Assembly: GCA_025526995.1 (NCBI GenBank)
Contig: JAHLKG010000009.1
Location: 1-64,000, forward strand
Length of the DNA stretch: 64,000 nucleotides
Direction of reading: 5' to 3'
Source of the DNA: Powellomyces hirtus
Lineage: Eukaryota; Chytridiomycota; Chytridiomycetes; Spizellomycetales; Powellomycetaceae
The notes under the pieces: generated by a model
Databases searched by the model: none
What the model was told of the DNA's origin: nothing
Seen by the model: the letters and a program-made list of their open reading frames with translations, nothing else
Shown here: piece after piece, positions 45,611 to 55,723 of the stretch
How positions within the stretch are numbered: position 1 is the first letter of the stretch
Layout of the letters: each line of letters opens with the position of its first letter
Made by a program: the position numbers and the translations under genes

Positions 45611-47011
45611 ATGGTATGCATCTCTGTATAAATGATGTTGTCTGTCGCGAGTGCGCGTTAGGTGCATGGGAGGCAGGCCCGCTGTCGCCGGCGTTTCCCT
45701 GATATATTTGTTGATCGAATCCGCGTTTTCTCCTCAACAGAAATTCGATCCCCGCTCTGTCCCATTGGCAACCCGCACGCTGCTAGCCATCTCCGTCGTG
45801 CTGTCTCTCGCCTCTTATATCATCCCAATCGAATACATCGCCTTGATCCCCGCTACCTCCGTCTACTATCTATGGACCTTTGTCACCGCTGGACTGTGGG
45901 AGAGTAATCCAATATCGGTGAGTCAAAAAGTGTCAGAGAGCATGTAGTTAGCTCCCTATACGCGACGGACCAGGGCTTAGTATCTCAAACTGCCCTTGGC
46001 CACACCCCAGCTGCTGATCAATGGCACAGGCTTGCTCTTTGCAGGAAAGTACTTTGAAAACCAATGGGGATTGAGGTAAGATTAATACCACCACACGTTG
46101 ACGTCAAACGTCAATTCCCGTTTGAACGTGTCTGGATGTTGCCTTTCTTTGCTCCCGCATAGATCATTCGTCAAATACGTCGCGATTGTAAATGTTGGCG
46201 CATACCTCGGCGTGTTCCTAGCCACCGTCCTTGAGTACGCTGCAACATTCGACTTGGCATGGCTGTTTGATTCCGAAGCAAGTGGTCTCGCGGCCCTCCT
46301 GGCCGGATTCCTTGTCTCCTTCAAACAAGCCGTCCCGGAGCACTCTATCAAAGTGTTCAACGTCGTCTCCGTCCGCGCAAAGCACCTGCCATCCGTGTAC
46401 CTCCTCCTCAACTTTATCCTGTTTGTCTGCCGCATCATCCACGTCCATTTCTTCGTTGTCCTGTTTGGAACGTTGGTGTCGTGGCTCTACACCCGATTCT
46501 ATAAGCGCCAGGATGGATTGAAGGGAGATCGGAGCGAGACATTCTCGTTTGCTAGCTTTTGGCCAGATATCTTCCAGTAAGTGGGACAAACCATCACAAC
46601 CCACATCATCACTTCTCAATTGGTCGTCACCAACAACACGGCTCTCCTTTCCTTCGCAGCCCAATCGTAAAACCATGGTCCAACGCTGTGTTCAAGTTGG
46701 CGGTTTCTATGAAACTGTGCCCGCCATTGTCAACCACACCGCTACCAACAACACGATACGATGCACCACCACAGCACGGTGGTCAACCGCCGGCTCAACC
46801 GGGGCCCATAGATGCTGATGCCGAACGACGGAGGTAAACTTTGATCTCTTAACATTTGCTCCCCCACCGCCAACTCTCGTCCTCATACCTATGAAACTAT
46901 CCCTCTCTCCCCTTCAGAGCACTTGCTTTGAAAGCGTTGGACATGCGCCTTTCTGAACCGGCCGCCGCGCCAACGCCTGCCCCCAGCACTGCACCCCAAC
47001 CTCCCACATGA
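45611..47011 (+). CDS. TMEM115: TMEM115-type rhomboid-like Golgi protein
   Basis: Multi-spanning Golgi protein of the rhomboid-like pseudoprotease superfamily (DUF1751), linked to retrograde Golgi transport. The initiator ATG at 45611 is followed immediately by a GTATGC donor; the CTCAACAG acceptor (45750) opens an exon reading KFDPRSVPLATRTLL, so coding exon 1 is just the start codon. Further exons join in phase through YLKLPLATPQLLINGTGLLF, SFVKYVAIVNVGAYLGVFLA and LLNFILFVCRIIHVHFFVVL to SFASFWPDIFQP and DAERRRALALKALDMRLSE, which is a strong family match. About six hydrophobic segments; no rhomboid catalytic GxSG is present, as expected. Pro/Ala-rich tail. Confidence 0.9.
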
Positions 47012-47313
47012 ACGAAAGAAAAGAAAAATCTGCATACTCGGCAACCGATGTGAATCAATCGTTTGTTATTTCATCCATGTTTGTGTGTTGTTTCGCGTAT
47101 TTTTCTTTTTGTGTACAGAAAGGCCGGCCATAATAATTAGAAGTGGTGTTCCTTTTTCACTGATATGTCCCCCGACTCTAATGTATGCGTGAAGAATGGG
47201 AGGTCCGCAAAAGCCACCAACTAGCTCCGTAGAGTAGGGAGCCTCGTTGTCGTATATCGTGATTCGGTATTCCAAGAGTGCGGTGTTGTTTGGGACGGGC
47301 AAAGTACGAACTT
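47012..47313. other. Convergent intergenic region
   Basis: 3' flanks of the TMEM115 and TMA7 genes. No other feature. Confidence 0.5.
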
Positions 47314-47736
47314 TTACTTCTTGCCAGACTTCTTGATACCGCCGCCACCTATAACAGACCACCAGAAGCCATCACAACGTCAGCACTCCCTGCTATCCTC
47401 AGACCAAGTACAACCACCACATACCGAGAGGTCCTCCCTTCTTGGCGGTCTCGGCCAGCGCCTTCAGCTTGGCCTGCTCCTCACGTTGCTTCTGCTTGAA
47501 AGCGAGGTCGGTCTCGTCCATGTCGTCTCCTCCAGCCTTCTTCTTGGACTTGAGCGGCTATCGTCCCAACAAAGCTCATATCAGTACGAGCCACTTCTCT
47601 ACGAGCGTCCTCTAATTGCCTTTTAGGTATATACCTTCAGTTTTCCTCCTGTAAAAATGTACAATCCCAGTCAGAACCTTCTCCCAAAACGGCATATTAC
47701 AGCGAGCATAGATTTCATACCTTGACGTCCAGACAT
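47314..47736 (-). CDS. TMA7: Translation machinery-associated protein 7
   Basis: Small Lys-rich ribosome-associated protein of about 64 residues. Four exons: MSGRQ, a 14-base micro-exon at 47648-47635 giving GGKLK, then PLKSKKKAGGDDMDETDLAF through ALAETAKKGGPL, and a last exon ending GGGIKKSGKK. The text matches the family over its whole length. Divergent from the mitochondrial uL15 gene. Confidence 0.95.
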
Positions 47737-47945
47737 AATGGTGGTGTGTTCTATAACAACAGTTTGTGAAATGTCAAAAAGTTGACGAGGGCTTTGATAA
47801 CTGGCACAAACTGTCATTCATTCATGTTTGCGTCGCGTAGCAACAGGCACAATTCGACCAAACTCGCAGCTTCGACATTTGACATTTGACATTGGAGATC
47901 GGGCTCTTACCCCACATACACTTACTTTGATATACCACCACGGAG
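47737..47945. promoter_or_regulatory. Divergent promoter, TMA7 / uL15m
   Basis: 209 bases between start codons of two translation-related genes, one cytosolic and one mitochondrial. A short internal tandem (GACATTTGACATTTGACATT) lies at about 47875-47894. Confidence 0.5.
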
Positions 47946-49065
47946 ATGTCTTCAACACTGTGTCGGCAAATGGCGCTCCTGAGCGTGCGGCGGACAACGC
48001 TCCCGCTTTCTTTGACCCTTTCCAAAACGCCTGCGTCAACGGCCTCGCTCAACACCCTGGTGAAACGACCGACAACATTTCTGCATGCGGGGAATGTGAA
48101 GGATAACCAGGGCGCTCGGCGAAAGGTTCGGAGAACAAATACAAGTTTACTTCAAAGAAGCCCTTCCCACCTGCAGGGCGCTCCCCTCTAAAACCGCCCC
48201 CTTCTCACTCTTTTCTAGCGAGTCATCCTCGGCCGCGGCCAAGGCAAAAAGGGCAAGACATCCGGACGGGGTCAAAAAGGCTTGCACGCGCGCCAACACA
48301 AGTCGGTCCCCACGCCTGGCTTTGAGGGTGGTCAAAGCGGGATCATCAAAGCGATACCCCACCTCGGGCACCGGGGTATTGACAAACCACGCTACACGCG
48401 CCTGTATCTCGACACGCTGCAGCATTTTGTGGAGACGGGGAAATTGGATGCGAGCAAGAAGATCACGATCAAGGAGCTGGTGGAGAGTAAAGCGGTGGGG
48501 AAAGTAAAAGATGGGGTCGTGTTGCTGGGAAAGGTAAAGATGCGACGAACGACAAAATCATACACGACGGGAGGTGGGCTGACTGTGTTTCTGTCCTTGC
48601 AGGGTGGAGAATTCTTCAACCACAAAATCGATATTGAAGTCACCCGCGTCACCCAACCCGCCATCAAACTGATAGAACAGCTCGGTGGGACCGCCACAGC
48701 GGTCTACCACGGCAAAGAAGCCCTCAAAGCCATCCTGCGACCCGACAAATGGGCCATCATGCCCATCAACCCCATGCCCACTCGATCCAAAGACATCGGT
48801 ATGTGGCAATCCCTCATCTATCAAATGCCGTTTTCTATTGTTTTTTGGACTTCTGCTAATGTGACACGACGTTTTTACTCTGTGTGTGGGATGATCAGCC
48901 CGATACACGGACGCGTCACGGAGGGGATACCTAGCTCCCGAGGCCGAAACCATCGATAAACGACAACTCGTCAAACAACTCTTGGCGAAAAGCAGGGCAG
49001 CGGTCGCCGTACAACAGCAGCAGCAGCACCAGCAAACAGCAACCGTCTCACCAACAACAGCTTAA
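47946..49065 (+). CDS. MRPL10: Mitochondrial ribosomal protein uL15m
   Basis: Large-subunit protein of the mitochondrial ribosome. Four exons join in phase, about 270 residues. The first about 45 residues (MSSTLCRQMALLSVRRTTLP onward) are basic and Ser/Thr-rich, a presequence. The uL15 core follows: GARRKRVILGRGQGKKGKTS, SGRGQKGLHARQHKSVPTPG, FEGGQSGIIKAIPHLGHRG and later VTRVTQPAIKLIEQLGGTAT. The C-terminal extension has QQQQQHQQ. First intron donor is GTTCGG, weak but the only in-phase choice. Confidence 0.95.
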
Positions 49066-49264
49066 TGAAAACTAAAAAACAAATTCTTGATCACAAACCC
49101 GGGCGCACTTGCACATTCTGTTTAAAACACCCATAATAGACATGCTCGCTACATTTATCCGGAAAAAACAAATTCATATATACATGACGTGAAATCTATC
49201 TATCTAGACAGTATAGACACTTGCAAAACACCACCACCGCGCGTGTGTGGCGGCTAACCGTTTT

Positions 49265-51801
49265 TCAGTCGCACGTCAAATCGACGACCTCGCATTCACC
49301 GACCGCCGGCCTGACAACCTCTGTTAGCGTCGCTCGTGAGGTTGCTGAGGGCGCCGTCACTGATCTGGCGAGCGCGCGCGGCCGTGCTTGTTGCGATGGG
49401 TGGTGATCTTGTTGTGGTGGTGGTTGCGTCCGCCGTCGTCGTGGTCGCTGGGGGATCCAACTCGATGTTGTCGTCGCGCTTCGCTTCAACCCCGCACCCA
49501 CACTATTTCCAATCCCCTGTCCCGGCATCCTCGATGCCACTCCCACACGTGGTCCCGACATGTCCATTCCCTCCACCGTCGCCGTCGTTACCCTCTCATG
49601 ATCGCGTGAACATCCACCACTACCAATACCATCGCTATCGATGCATGCTACTGATTCAATGATCTCTGCTGTATCATCTTTGACCGCGAATAAGAGCGGG
49701 GTGCAGTCGTCACTGGACTGGGAAAAGATTTGGATGGTTGTGCAAGGTTGGGTGGGGGCGTGTGTGAGGCGGGGGGGTGGTGGTGGTTGGTGTTGGTGTT
49801 GGTGTTGTCGTGATGATTGTGAAGCTGGTGGTGGTTCTGAGTTAGAGTCACATGTTTGCCAGGGTGTTGTTGTTGCGGTTGGTGGTGGGTTGCTCCAGAG
49901 TGCAAAAGCCGAGGTGGGAGAGGAGTGTATAAGTGGCATCATGGGCGTGGACGTGATGTCAGCGTTTGGTGAATGTGTGTCTTGATGCCCTGCTTGACGG
50001 TCACAACAACCATCTTTCAAGCTCCTCGCTATGATCGTCGCTCCATTACTCTTCGCATAACCCATATCATCATCATCACCATCATCATCAACCTCCCATT
50101 CTGTCTCATATAGTTGCAAACTGAAGGATATCTGCAAACTCCCTTGCGAGGCAGGTTGCGAATCCCGGTCGTCCGGGAAGATGTCAGGGTAAGGGTCGTG
50201 GTCAGGCGGATGCGCGGGGCTATTTGCATCGGTTGCTGGGTCGAGGAGTTGGTGGGAGAGTTGGGAGGATGGGGTGTTGGTGGCATCGTCGTCGTCGCCG
50301 TCATCATCAACATTATGATTCGGCTCGTTGGAGTAGTGGTGCTCCTCAGTCTGTGGTTCTGAGATGCCTTGTTGCTGTTGTTCTTCCTGCACTACGACCA
50401 CCCCGGAGGCCAGATGTGTCTCACTCACAGGAAGCGACGGGTCTGATCCCTCAATAAGTAATGTATCCTGGGACGACTCTGCAAGATCCACAACCACCCC
50501 CTCCACCTTCTTCACCTCCACCTTCGTCACCTCACCCTCCCAAGCCTCCCTCGCACCTCCCACGGGCCTTAGAAACGGCCTAAACAAATTCTGCACGCGC
50601 TTACTCTCAAACCGCTCCTTACTCAACACACACGGGTACACACTCTGCGGTCGGAGGACGCTCACCAGGTCCTGCAGTTCCAGCAACGAGGAGTGGATCG
50701 AGTAGAGGACGTACCATGTTCTCTCCGCACTCTGCACCACCGCCGCCGCCTCATGGTCGTCGTTGTCGTCACTGGGGTAGTGTTTGGTCCCCCGTCCCGC
50801 AGCCCGGAGTTCCCCTCGCCACCGCATCGTAGACGGCCAGATATTCACTGTCATGGCTCGGTTCTGCTTGTCGAAACACACGGGACACCACTCGCAGGCA
50901 TGAAACCGGGTTGCGTGCGGGTCGGATGTGATGTAATCCGGGGGGCTCGTCAATCGACTATACAACGCAAACCGGGGCGGTGACAGATAAATCTTGCATC
51001 CAAACTCTTTCGCCACGCGTTCCCACAGCGGCTCGACGCCAAAAATCGTGTACCCAAGTCTAAACCTCGTGGTCGCATTATACTTTCTGATAATACACAG
51101 TACATTCTCAATACTCTCTGCTTTGGTCGGAAACGCGGCAAAATCTTCATGGCAGAACGTGGTGTCGAGATACACGGTTTTGATGTCGGCGGGGAGGGTG
51201 CGGTTGAGGATGTAGGATTGGATGCCGTGCGTGAACCAGGATTCGGCGCGTAGGTCGCCCGTGTAGAGGATGTTGGGCTTGGGTGCGTGCCCTTCGATGA
51301 GGAACATGGTGGAGCCGATGCAGTGGTTGGCGGGGAAGAGGGTGAGGGTGATGGTGATGCCGTCTCCAACGTAAATCTGGGTCGGCTCCTCATAAGGCAA
51401 CGCTCGTATATACTTGCGCAAATGGGAGAAACGGGGAGCGGCAGCAGCAGCAGCTATGGTGTTGCTGTCACCACCACCACTACCATTGATGACATTATCA
51501 TCTCCTCTCCGCCGCTTAACGCGTTGCGGCAAGTGCATCAACAGCCTCGCGGTATCCTCCGAGCAATACAGCGGGATGTTGAAACTCGTGCTTTTAAGGC
51601 CAGAGAGGTGGTCGGCGTGGGCATGGGAGAGCAGGAAGATGCGGACATTGGGGCGAGTGGGTTGGTAGTTATCGATTGCAATGGTGGGGTACTGTTGTTA
51701 AGGAGATAATCGAGGAGTTTGTTTCGGTTAGGACAGAGAGGAGAGTGTGAAAAGTGGGTTGTTTTAGTCACCTCCCGCACCCTGCCGTCAAAGGTACTCA
51801 T
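49265..51801 (-). CDS. Artemis-type (SNM1/Pso2 family) DNA nuclease
   Basis: Metallo-beta-lactamase/beta-CASP nuclease. Exon 1 (51801-51772) gives MSTFDGRVRE; a GTGACT..AACAG intron joins in phase to YPTIAIDNYQP. Metal-binding motif 2 is SHAHADHLSG, then FPANHCIGSTMFLIEG, YTGDLRAESW and VYLDTTFCHEDF. The beta-CASP part continues to ATRFHACEW, NIWPSTMRW and YSIHSSLLELQDLVSVLRP. The start FDGRVREYPTIAID and WPSTMRW resemble Artemis (DCLRE1C) more than Pso2/SNM1A. In animals Artemis opens hairpins and trims ends in non-homologous end joining. The C-terminal about 400 residues are low-complexity (His/Gln/Thr runs) but contain VVVDLAES and a terminal VVDLTCD, which fit SUMO-interacting motifs. About 790 residues in total. 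Confidence 0.9.
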
Positions 51802-52386
51802 TCCTCAAACGTGTCCAACTGAAGAACGACAACCTCAATCAAACGGCAGGTTATCAGAACAAAGGGTGCGAATGAGTGTCATGTAGAAACACATCAACCC
51901 TGTGCGCATTTACCAAAAGCAATGGGTGCGAAAGCGTGAGGTAGGAGCGAGAGAGTGTGAGATCAACTGAATTTTCGGACACAAAAGGTTTGGGCATAAC
52001 GTAAGCTTGTTCATTTGACTGTTTTCGGATACTCCGCTCTGGGTCTCTAAGCCTCACCTTCGCGCGCCCCACTCTTCCATCACAAAAAAGACGACAAACA
52101 GTGAATTGGAGTAGAGAAAACATCCAACCAACACCCAATGGCACATGTTTTTGTTGGAAAGCCCGATCGAGTTCTTATCTGCACGAATAGGATCTTTGGA
52201 AATAAGGTGTGCAGTGGTAGCCACCGAGGCGGGAATGGTAGGTGCAGCCCTCCGAGAAGGCACGGGCTCCGGCTGGCTCACCCCGTGCCAAGCCCCGATC
52301 ACCTTCCAACCTGTTACCACCACCCCACTTCTTCCTCCTCACATTACAACACTTCAACCTCACTCAGACATCCACTCGCATTTCCG
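51802..52386. promoter_or_regulatory. Divergent promoter, nuclease / myristoylated adaptor
   Basis: 585 bases between start codons. Plus-strand frames beginning at 52138-52145 are shadows or leader sequence. No clear motif. Confidence 0.45.
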
Positions 52387-54521
52387 ATGGGGGCAGCATC
52401 CTCAATTACACCCCCTCAACCTCACCGCCCCGACACCAGCCTCCACCATGACCAGCAACGAGTCATGGTTATCTCCGCACCCCCTCGTTGCATGCCCCGG
52501 GGAAATAGTTGTAGGCATGGGAAGGTTGCGGTCCAGGCGGCCAAGAGGTGGCGCGTGGCGTGGATCGAGTTTGTGAAAAGTGTGGAAGTGGCGGCCGCGG
52601 GGGGTGCGGCGTGGGCTCAGGTACAAAAAAAACAAAAAAAAAAACGCCAAACCCGAAGGCCAAAACGCAATTGATGAGTGATCTCAACCCATTTCTATTC
52701 AACTCTATCACGCATACTTCCCAGCTGGAATCACCCAACACCTCAACCGAACGTACATTCCTCACCACATCCCACCTCACCACCGAACTCCCCATCCTCT
52801 CGCGGACCTTCCTCTCCGCTCTCTCCCAACTCACCACCACCCTCTTGCTCCCCACGACGCCTCCCCCCACGTCCGCCGCCGTCACCACTCTCCTGACCGC
52901 GTCTTCAGCCCTCTGGACGCGGGTGCGGCGCGTTTTTGACGACACTACGCGGTTGTTTGATGGGTTGGAGTGGGACGTGGGAAAAACTCGGCGGGATGGG
53001 GGTGGGCAAGACGTCGTGAAGAGAAAGATTGCGGCGCTTAAACGTGTTGCGAGAGGATTTGAGCGCGCGGGGAGAGAGTGGGGTGGGGTGTGCAGAGAAG
53101 AAGAACGGTGTGTGGCTGCGTTGCGGGACCGGTGGAGACACCGTGAGGAAGATGACACACCCGCTCCGCACGCGCTACCTCACACCACCACCCTCCTCAC
53201 CACCCTCTTCACTACCTGGCACGCGCAGCTCACGTCCCCCACGACGCACCACACGCGTAGATCCCTAACCGACGCCCTCTCCGCGCTGTCACAGACCGCG
53301 CATCAGTTGCATGACCGTGAAGTCGCGACGTTGGAATTTCTCAGCGCCGTGAAGGATGCGGGGAAGAAAGCGAGGAAGACGTGTGGGGGCCGGAACCTCA
53401 GTTGGCGGGCGAGGGTGATGATGAGGGGGGGAGATGCGGCGCGGATATGTCCTGACCCCGATGCGATTACCACCACCACTACCACCGCTAACAACAATCA
53501 AGAAGAGGATGCCGATGACTCTGCGGCCTCTCTGCTCCTCACGCACAACCGCGGGCTCTCACTTCCCAAGCACCGCAAACTCTCTCGCAAACTCCACGCG
53601 CTCTCTACCGCGCGACACCGTCTACACATCAACACGCACGACAATGCCGAATTCGCGTGGCACCACTTTACGCCCGCGCACCACACCGTCTGGGCTACCG
53701 CGACGCGCGTGGCGGAGGTGTGGGCCGAGGTGTATGCGGGATTGAGCGCGGGTGAGGAGAAGATCGGGTGGGGACAGCCGGTGCCCGCGCCTCCCATACA
53801 GAAACGGAGGGAGGTGGGGGAGCGGGAGGTGAGGCGCGCGAGTGGGTGGAAACGAGCTGGGGATGAGGAGAGTATGGTTGTGGTAAATCCGTTGGGGCCG
53901 ATGGGTGGGCAGTCCATCCACCTCATTCATTCCCAACCACCGCATGCACAACCACTCCTCCCACCGACCCCAATCCCGACCCAAGAAACCATACCCACCC
54001 TACTTCGCTACCCGTCCCCAACACCTGAACACCCTTCGCAAATCCCCTCTGCACCGGCCCACCTCCCCGCCGCCGGCCCCGAACCCACAGCGCCCTCACC
54101 ATTCCACCACCCCCACCACGTCCTCCCACCCACCGCCCCACCAGAACACCACCTCGCCTCTACATCCCTACACCATCTCCCGATAAAAGACGTCCGAACA
54201 GCCGCAATGCCGGCGGAGAAGAGAAGATGTCCGCCTCCGACCCCGTTTGTACCGGGGTATGACCCGACTGCTGCGTCGGGTATGCGGGCGTTGCAGCCAA
54301 CCCCGCCGCCGATCCCACCCCGGCCTGCGCATGTGAGAAAACGAACTCTCAGACCCCTTACGCCATCAAGTGCTATAGTAGACCGGGAGATACATAACAT
54401 GGCAATAGAAACCCAATACCCGCCGCCGGTGCCTCAACGCAAGAAACCCACGACAACCACGACAAGCAAGGCGAGAGAGAGGAAGGAGGACAAGACCCGG
54501 GCATTGGTTTCTGTACATTGA
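52387..54521 (+). CDS. Putative N-myristoylated, proline-rich adaptor protein
   Basis: Exon 1 (52387-52620) starts MGAASSITPPQ, a good N-myristoylation signal (Gly2, Ser5/Ser6), and reads through AVQAAKRWRVAWIEFVKSVE to GGAAWAQ. A 104-base intron (GTACAA..TTCCCAG, 52621-52724) joins in phase to LESPNTSTERTFLTTSHLTT. Total about 677 residues. The middle, about residues 90-420, is helical and basic (VRRVFDDTTRLFDGLEW, KRKIAALKRVARGFERAGRE), like a BAR- or IMD-type membrane-binding bundle, but I cannot confirm a fold. The last 250 residues are proline-rich with candidate SH3 ligands: VPAPPIQKRR, PPIPPRPAHVRKR and YPPPVPQRKKP. A membrane-anchored signalling or cytoskeletal scaffold is the best guess; no known family recognised. 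Most of exon 2 (52548 on) is also open without the splice, but the myristoylated start makes better sense. Confidence 0.65.
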
Positions 54522-54767
54522 TTGATAACATAGGCAAGGCCGAAGAATGCGGCGAATATTGTTTAAACTCACAATATATTTTCGAACCGATATGACTGTG
54601 TCCCTCGCCCCTTCGAAATCATTTACACAAAAGACAGTTTCACAACACGGGGGGGTCTCGTTATTCCAACATTCCTGGTTCGTGCTCAATCGTTTCACGC
54701 ATATGTTTTCCATAGCCTCGTCCTATACACTTGTTTCTCATCGCAAATCGGGTAGGGACTTTTATAC

Positions 54768-55723
54768 TTAGTATGCCGCGACGACACCCGGCTCGTTGTA
54801 GCCAAGGTGGTAGCCCTTTGCAATGTGGGTTCGGTGACGCGAGTTTTCGAACCGAGGGAGGAGGTCGCGATCGGGGGCGGCTTCGTGCATGACGTAGAGA
54901 GCGACGCGGTAGGCGGCGAGAATGGAGGAGACAAGCCAGAAGTACTGAATACGAAAAAGGGAGAGTCAGCAGCCATCCAAAGTGAAGAGCGGTGTGGGAC
55001 AGAATATGCCTTACCCCAGTAAGTTTGATAACCGCGGGCTCATGAATAAACCATCCAAGGACACCCAGGAGGGATCCCGACGCCAGGGTGAACAGCGTAG
55101 CTGCCCAGACGAGGTCGCGGAAGACAGCAGCGGCGGTGAGGATGAAGGTGATGGCGGCAAGGGGCACCATCCAAATGGCCCAAGCGTCATTGTAAGCGTA
55201 GCGGTCGACGGGGATGTTGTTGCCGGTCGAGGTGACGGCGAGGAAGAGGGAGATGGCGATCCAGAAGGAACCCCACATGGTGTGGAAGACGGAGCCGAGA
55301 GTGTCGCGGGCGCTGCAGGAAGACGAAAGAAAAAGAAGGGAGATGTTAGTCGGCAATCAAGAATGCAATGGGTGTTTTTCGTGCTTATTTTGTCACTTAC
55401 TTGAACGCCCACATGCCGGCAGCAAACTGGCCAAACCCTCCAAACGTCAAGATGAACGGCCACAGTACATACGGTGTGGTTTCATTTCCGTACCACGCCG
55501 CCAACCACGTCGCAGTGACAAACGTCGAGGACGCATATGCAGCGAGTCCCAGCGCCGAGGGCGGTGCGATGGGTTTAAGGAAGATCCTGGGGGCGGTGGC
55601 TTTACCGGGCAAGTCGTAGGCCGGCTGGCCCGTGTGGTCAAGGGTGTTGGTAGACATGATTTGGTGGGGCTGGTTCGAGTGCTGCAGCGTGGCGGGAGGG
55701 ACCGCGGTCTGGTCGTAGGGCAT
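54768..55723 (-). CDS. GPR1/FUN34/YaaH-family acetate permease
   Basis: Plasma-membrane acetate/ammonium transporter family (yeast Ady2/Ato). Three exons join in phase from MPYDQTAVPP to the stop at 54768, about 265 residues. Six membrane segments are visible, for example LWPFILTFGGFGQFAAGMWA, MVPLAAITFILTAAAVF and LASGSLLGVLGWFIHEPAV. The family's N-terminal NPAPLGL motif is APPSALGLAAYA here. The segment FHTMWGSFWIAISL is conserved. The C-terminal exon starts YFWLVSSILAAYRVALYVM. Upstream, cAMP-response-like ACGTCA words occur. Confidence 0.9.

Noticed and set aside
52138..52674. 178- and 143-codon frames upstream of the adaptor gene
   Set aside because: The first contains the real first exon in frame, but its earlier part lacks conservation signs; the second is a shadow.
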